From Mucilaginibacter pedocola (GTDB lineage Bacteria > Bacteroidota > Bacteroidia > Sphingobacteriales > Sphingobacteriaceae): a DNA stretch of 64,000 bases. Of this stretch, positions 62,411 to 64,000 are shown one piece after another (the first letter of the stretch is position 1; each line of letters starts with the position of its first letter). The notes beneath the pieces were generated by a model that searched no databases, was not told where the DNA came from, and saw only the letters and a program-made list of their open reading frames with translations. The stretch is taken from positions 124,001 through 188,000 of the forward strand of contig NZ_MBTF01000038.1 in NCBI RefSeq assembly GCF_002013915.1, given 5' to 3'. The translations under genes were made by a program, and so were the position numbers.

Positions 62411-62522
62411 GAATTCCCCTCTCGAGAGGGGGCGCGGTGGCATCGTGCGCAAAGGCAGGGGTGTGTTAGCCACAATACATTGTGGCTAACACACCCCTCC
62501 GCCCCTCTCAAGAGGGGAACCG
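62411..62522. repeat. Long palindromic repeat element between permease and GH2 genes
   Basis: CCCCTCTCGAGAGGGG palindrome (62416-62431), then 20-base perfect arms (62457-62476 and 62479-62498) separated by AC, then a third CCCCTCTCAAGAGGGG (62502-62517). The arms carry GGGTGTGTTAGCCAC. No ORF of note. Confidence 0.8.
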
Positions 62523-62567
62523 CACGGGCCTTTCCGCGCATTACTTTCTCTTTACTTTCTCTTTTTG

Positions 62568-64000
62568 CTACTTCCCCACCTTCACCGGTTCATTATATGG
62601 CTCTACTAATAGCTTTACCGCATCTTTACCCAACAACTCTGCATCAAACTCTATTGTTACCTCTTTGCTTTCGCCGCGCATCAGCGAGAAATAGTTATCG
62701 TTCATAATGGCAGGTAATATTTGCTCGCCGGTGCTTGCTTTAGTTGCCTGCACGCGGATGGCGAAAGCTGCTGCGGGTGATAGGTTACTCACTTTTGCTG
62801 TAACGTAGTATTTGCCATTGGATTTTTTTACTGCGGATGATACTTTTAACTTCACTTTGGGCAGGCTGTTTAAAGCCGAGAAATCGGTACGTTTGTTGCC
62901 TCGCCAGTAGAAGTTATCGGATATCAGCTTGCCATTCTTATCTGTTAGTTTTAGTTTAATGAAATGTACATCGCTTAACCCGTTGCTTTTGGGCTGCCCG
63001 CCATACACTTCAAAGTCCCAAAGCGAATAGCCCCAACCCGAACCACGCTGCAAGCCCAGCATACGCACATAGCGCCCTTGCACTTCATCAAAGGTTAGCT
63101 GCTGCACGCCTACATGCCCGTCGCCGCTTTCAGCAGCATCTTTCCAGGTTTTGGAATCCATTGATACCTGTATTTTGAAAGCTTTGGCGTAGGCTTCCTC
63201 CCAGTTCAGTTTTACGCCATTGATGGTTTGCTCTTTACCCAGATCGATGTAGATCCACTCGTTATCGTTTTGGTTGCTTGCCCAACGGCTGCCCGAATTG
63301 CCATCGCTCACCAAAGCCGGCTCACCCGTAGCGCTCGACGATGCAAAGGCGGGTTTACCTTTCGCCAGATCCTCATGCTCGGCGGCAAAGTTGATGCTGA
63401 AGCAATTGAGCGCGGTGTTAGCAGGTACGTCTACGGTCTTCGATAGTGCATACTCCTTCACCGGTAAACCATCAGTATTGTAGACCTCGGCCGAAGCGGT
63501 TAGCCCCGCCGCGTTATCGCCTGTGGTATTAATAATTTTAATGGCATTATTAACCGGGTTCCATTGGATGTGGAGCGGCTCGCAGGCTTTTTTGGCACCC
63601 CAGTAGGCGCCGGTAAGGTCGTAATAGTAATCATAAGTTTGCCATACCAGCGATGGGTAGGCCGACTGGCTCATCCATGTTAATATGCCCGAGGCATCCT
63701 CCCACATATTGTCTTCCCAGCCCTCATACATCGCCTTATTCACTTCAATGTTCAGCAATTGCGCTTTGCGGCAATAATCCTCAATACCGGTGGCTTTACC
63801 GTAGCGGTTATTGATGCCATCGTCGTACCTGTCGGGGCCGGCATTGCCTGCGCTTGGGCCGAAGAAGTGGAGGTTCCACATCTCGTTGCGCGGCCAAAGC
63901 TTATCGGCAGGGATGAATTTTTTAAAACTCTCTACGTTGGTAAATACCGCCGTGCCTATCTCGCTGCGCAAACCCCAGCCCGGGTTGCCGCCAAAGCCAT
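62568..64000 (-). CDS. GH2-type glycosidase with F5/8 type C domain, truncated by window edge
   Basis: The frame is open to the right edge (codon begins at 63998), so only the last 477 residues are visible and the GH2 N-terminal and most of the catalytic domain lie outside. LVWQTYDYYYDLTGAYWGAKKACEP is the C-terminal part of the GH2 (exo-beta-glucosaminidase/mannosidase-like) catalytic domain; a discoidin (F5/8 C) domain follows (AFASSSATGEPALVSDGNSGSRWASN with GRYVRMLGLQRGSGWGYSLWDFEVYG), then a beta-sandwich. It likely cleaves N-glycan or chitosan-type sugar chains. It is the likely product-generating enzyme of the LacI/FucP locus. Confidence 0.83.
   Translation of the reverse strand, partial: GFGGNPGWGLRSEIGTAVFTNVESFKKFIPADKLWPRNEMWNLHFFGPSAGNAGPDRYDDGINNRYGKATGIEDYCRKAQLLNIEVNKAMYEGWEDNMWEDASGILTWMSQSAYPSLVWQTYDYYYDLTGAYWGAKKACEPLHIQWNPVNNAIKIINTTGDNAAGLTASAEVYNTDGLPVKEYALSKTVDVPANTALNCFSINFAAEHEDLAKGKPAFASSSATGEPALVSDGNSGSRWASNQNDNEWIYIDLGKEQTINGVKLNWEEAYAKAFKIQVSMDSKTWKDAAESGDGHVGVQQLTFDEVQGRYVRMLGLQRGSGWGYSLWDFEVYGGQPKSNGLSDVHFIKLKLTDKNGKLISDNFYWRGNKRTDFSALNSLPKVKLKVSSAVKKSNGKYYVTAKVSNLSPAAAFAIRVQATKASTGEQILPAIMNDNYFSLMRGESKEVTIEFDAELLGKDAVKLLVEPYNEPVKVGK

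Noticed and set aside
1..64000. CRISPR array, insertion sequence transposase or phage genes
   Set aside because: I found no regular direct repeats with spacers, no transposase motif and no integrase; the repeats seen are palindromic and dispersed.

Overview
The window reads as chromosome of a Bacteroidota bacterium, most likely family Sphingobacteriaceae (Mucilaginibacter/Pedobacter type). Evidence: a SusC/SusD pair, TPR-HisKA_2 histidine kinases, TAnnTTTG-type -7 promoter elements, little Shine-Dalgarno signal, a FucP-type sugar permease, many periplasmic glycan-active enzymes, and dispersed GC-rich palindromic repeats between genes.

Layout. 1-10.9 kb: carbohydrate region on the + strand: a Gfo/Idh/MocA oxidoreductase (cut by the left edge), a decayed GntR-type regulator remnant, two secreted esterases, then an L-arabinose block (araB-araD-GH27 glycosidase-araA, terminator, SSS symporter). 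11-16.9 kb: small-molecule/stress enzymes (EthD-like protein, alpha/beta hydrolases, DJ-1/PfpI protein, ABM monooxygenase, MFS exporter, PNPOx-like flavoprotein). 17.2-30.4 kb: regulation-rich region with a CheY-like regulator, aldo/keto reductase, LysR regulator, lipase-like hydrolase, a TPR histidine kinase with an NtrC-like sigma-54 activator, a second copy of the ABM/hydrolase pair, a second TPR kinase and an AhpD-like protein.

30.4-46.8 kb is the most notable part. A 12-kb minus-strand unit encodes SusC, SusD, two DoxX-type membrane proteins, a CrtI-type FAD oxidoreductase, a YeiH-type sulfate/sulfite exporter, and SoxD- and SoxC-like proteins without SoxAXYZB. Its long 5' leader has a 33-codon ORF ending in CCCCPCC. 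A nearby PhyH-type dioxygenase gene is preceded by a second ORF, MPLFKRQGCCCCC. Both, and a cysteine desulfurase gene that carries a SAM-I riboswitch, lie beside copies of a GTCTAT-N7-ATAGAC palindrome. A tRNA-Cys-like sequence sits inside the susCD unit. I infer a sulfur-scavenging and sulfite-oxidation regulon controlled by a DNA-binding regulator, by polycysteine leader peptides and by a riboswitch.

47-64 kb: a PEP-synthase/rifampin-phosphotransferase-like enzyme, an RND efflux operon, an HxlR/SDR/NTF2 cluster, a GDPD-like lipoprotein-export-type enzyme, a DUF892 protein, a candidate structured RNA, and a LacI-FucP-GH2 sugar locus cut by the right edge. Coordinates of RNA and regulatory sites come from reading by eye; no searches or folding programs were run.
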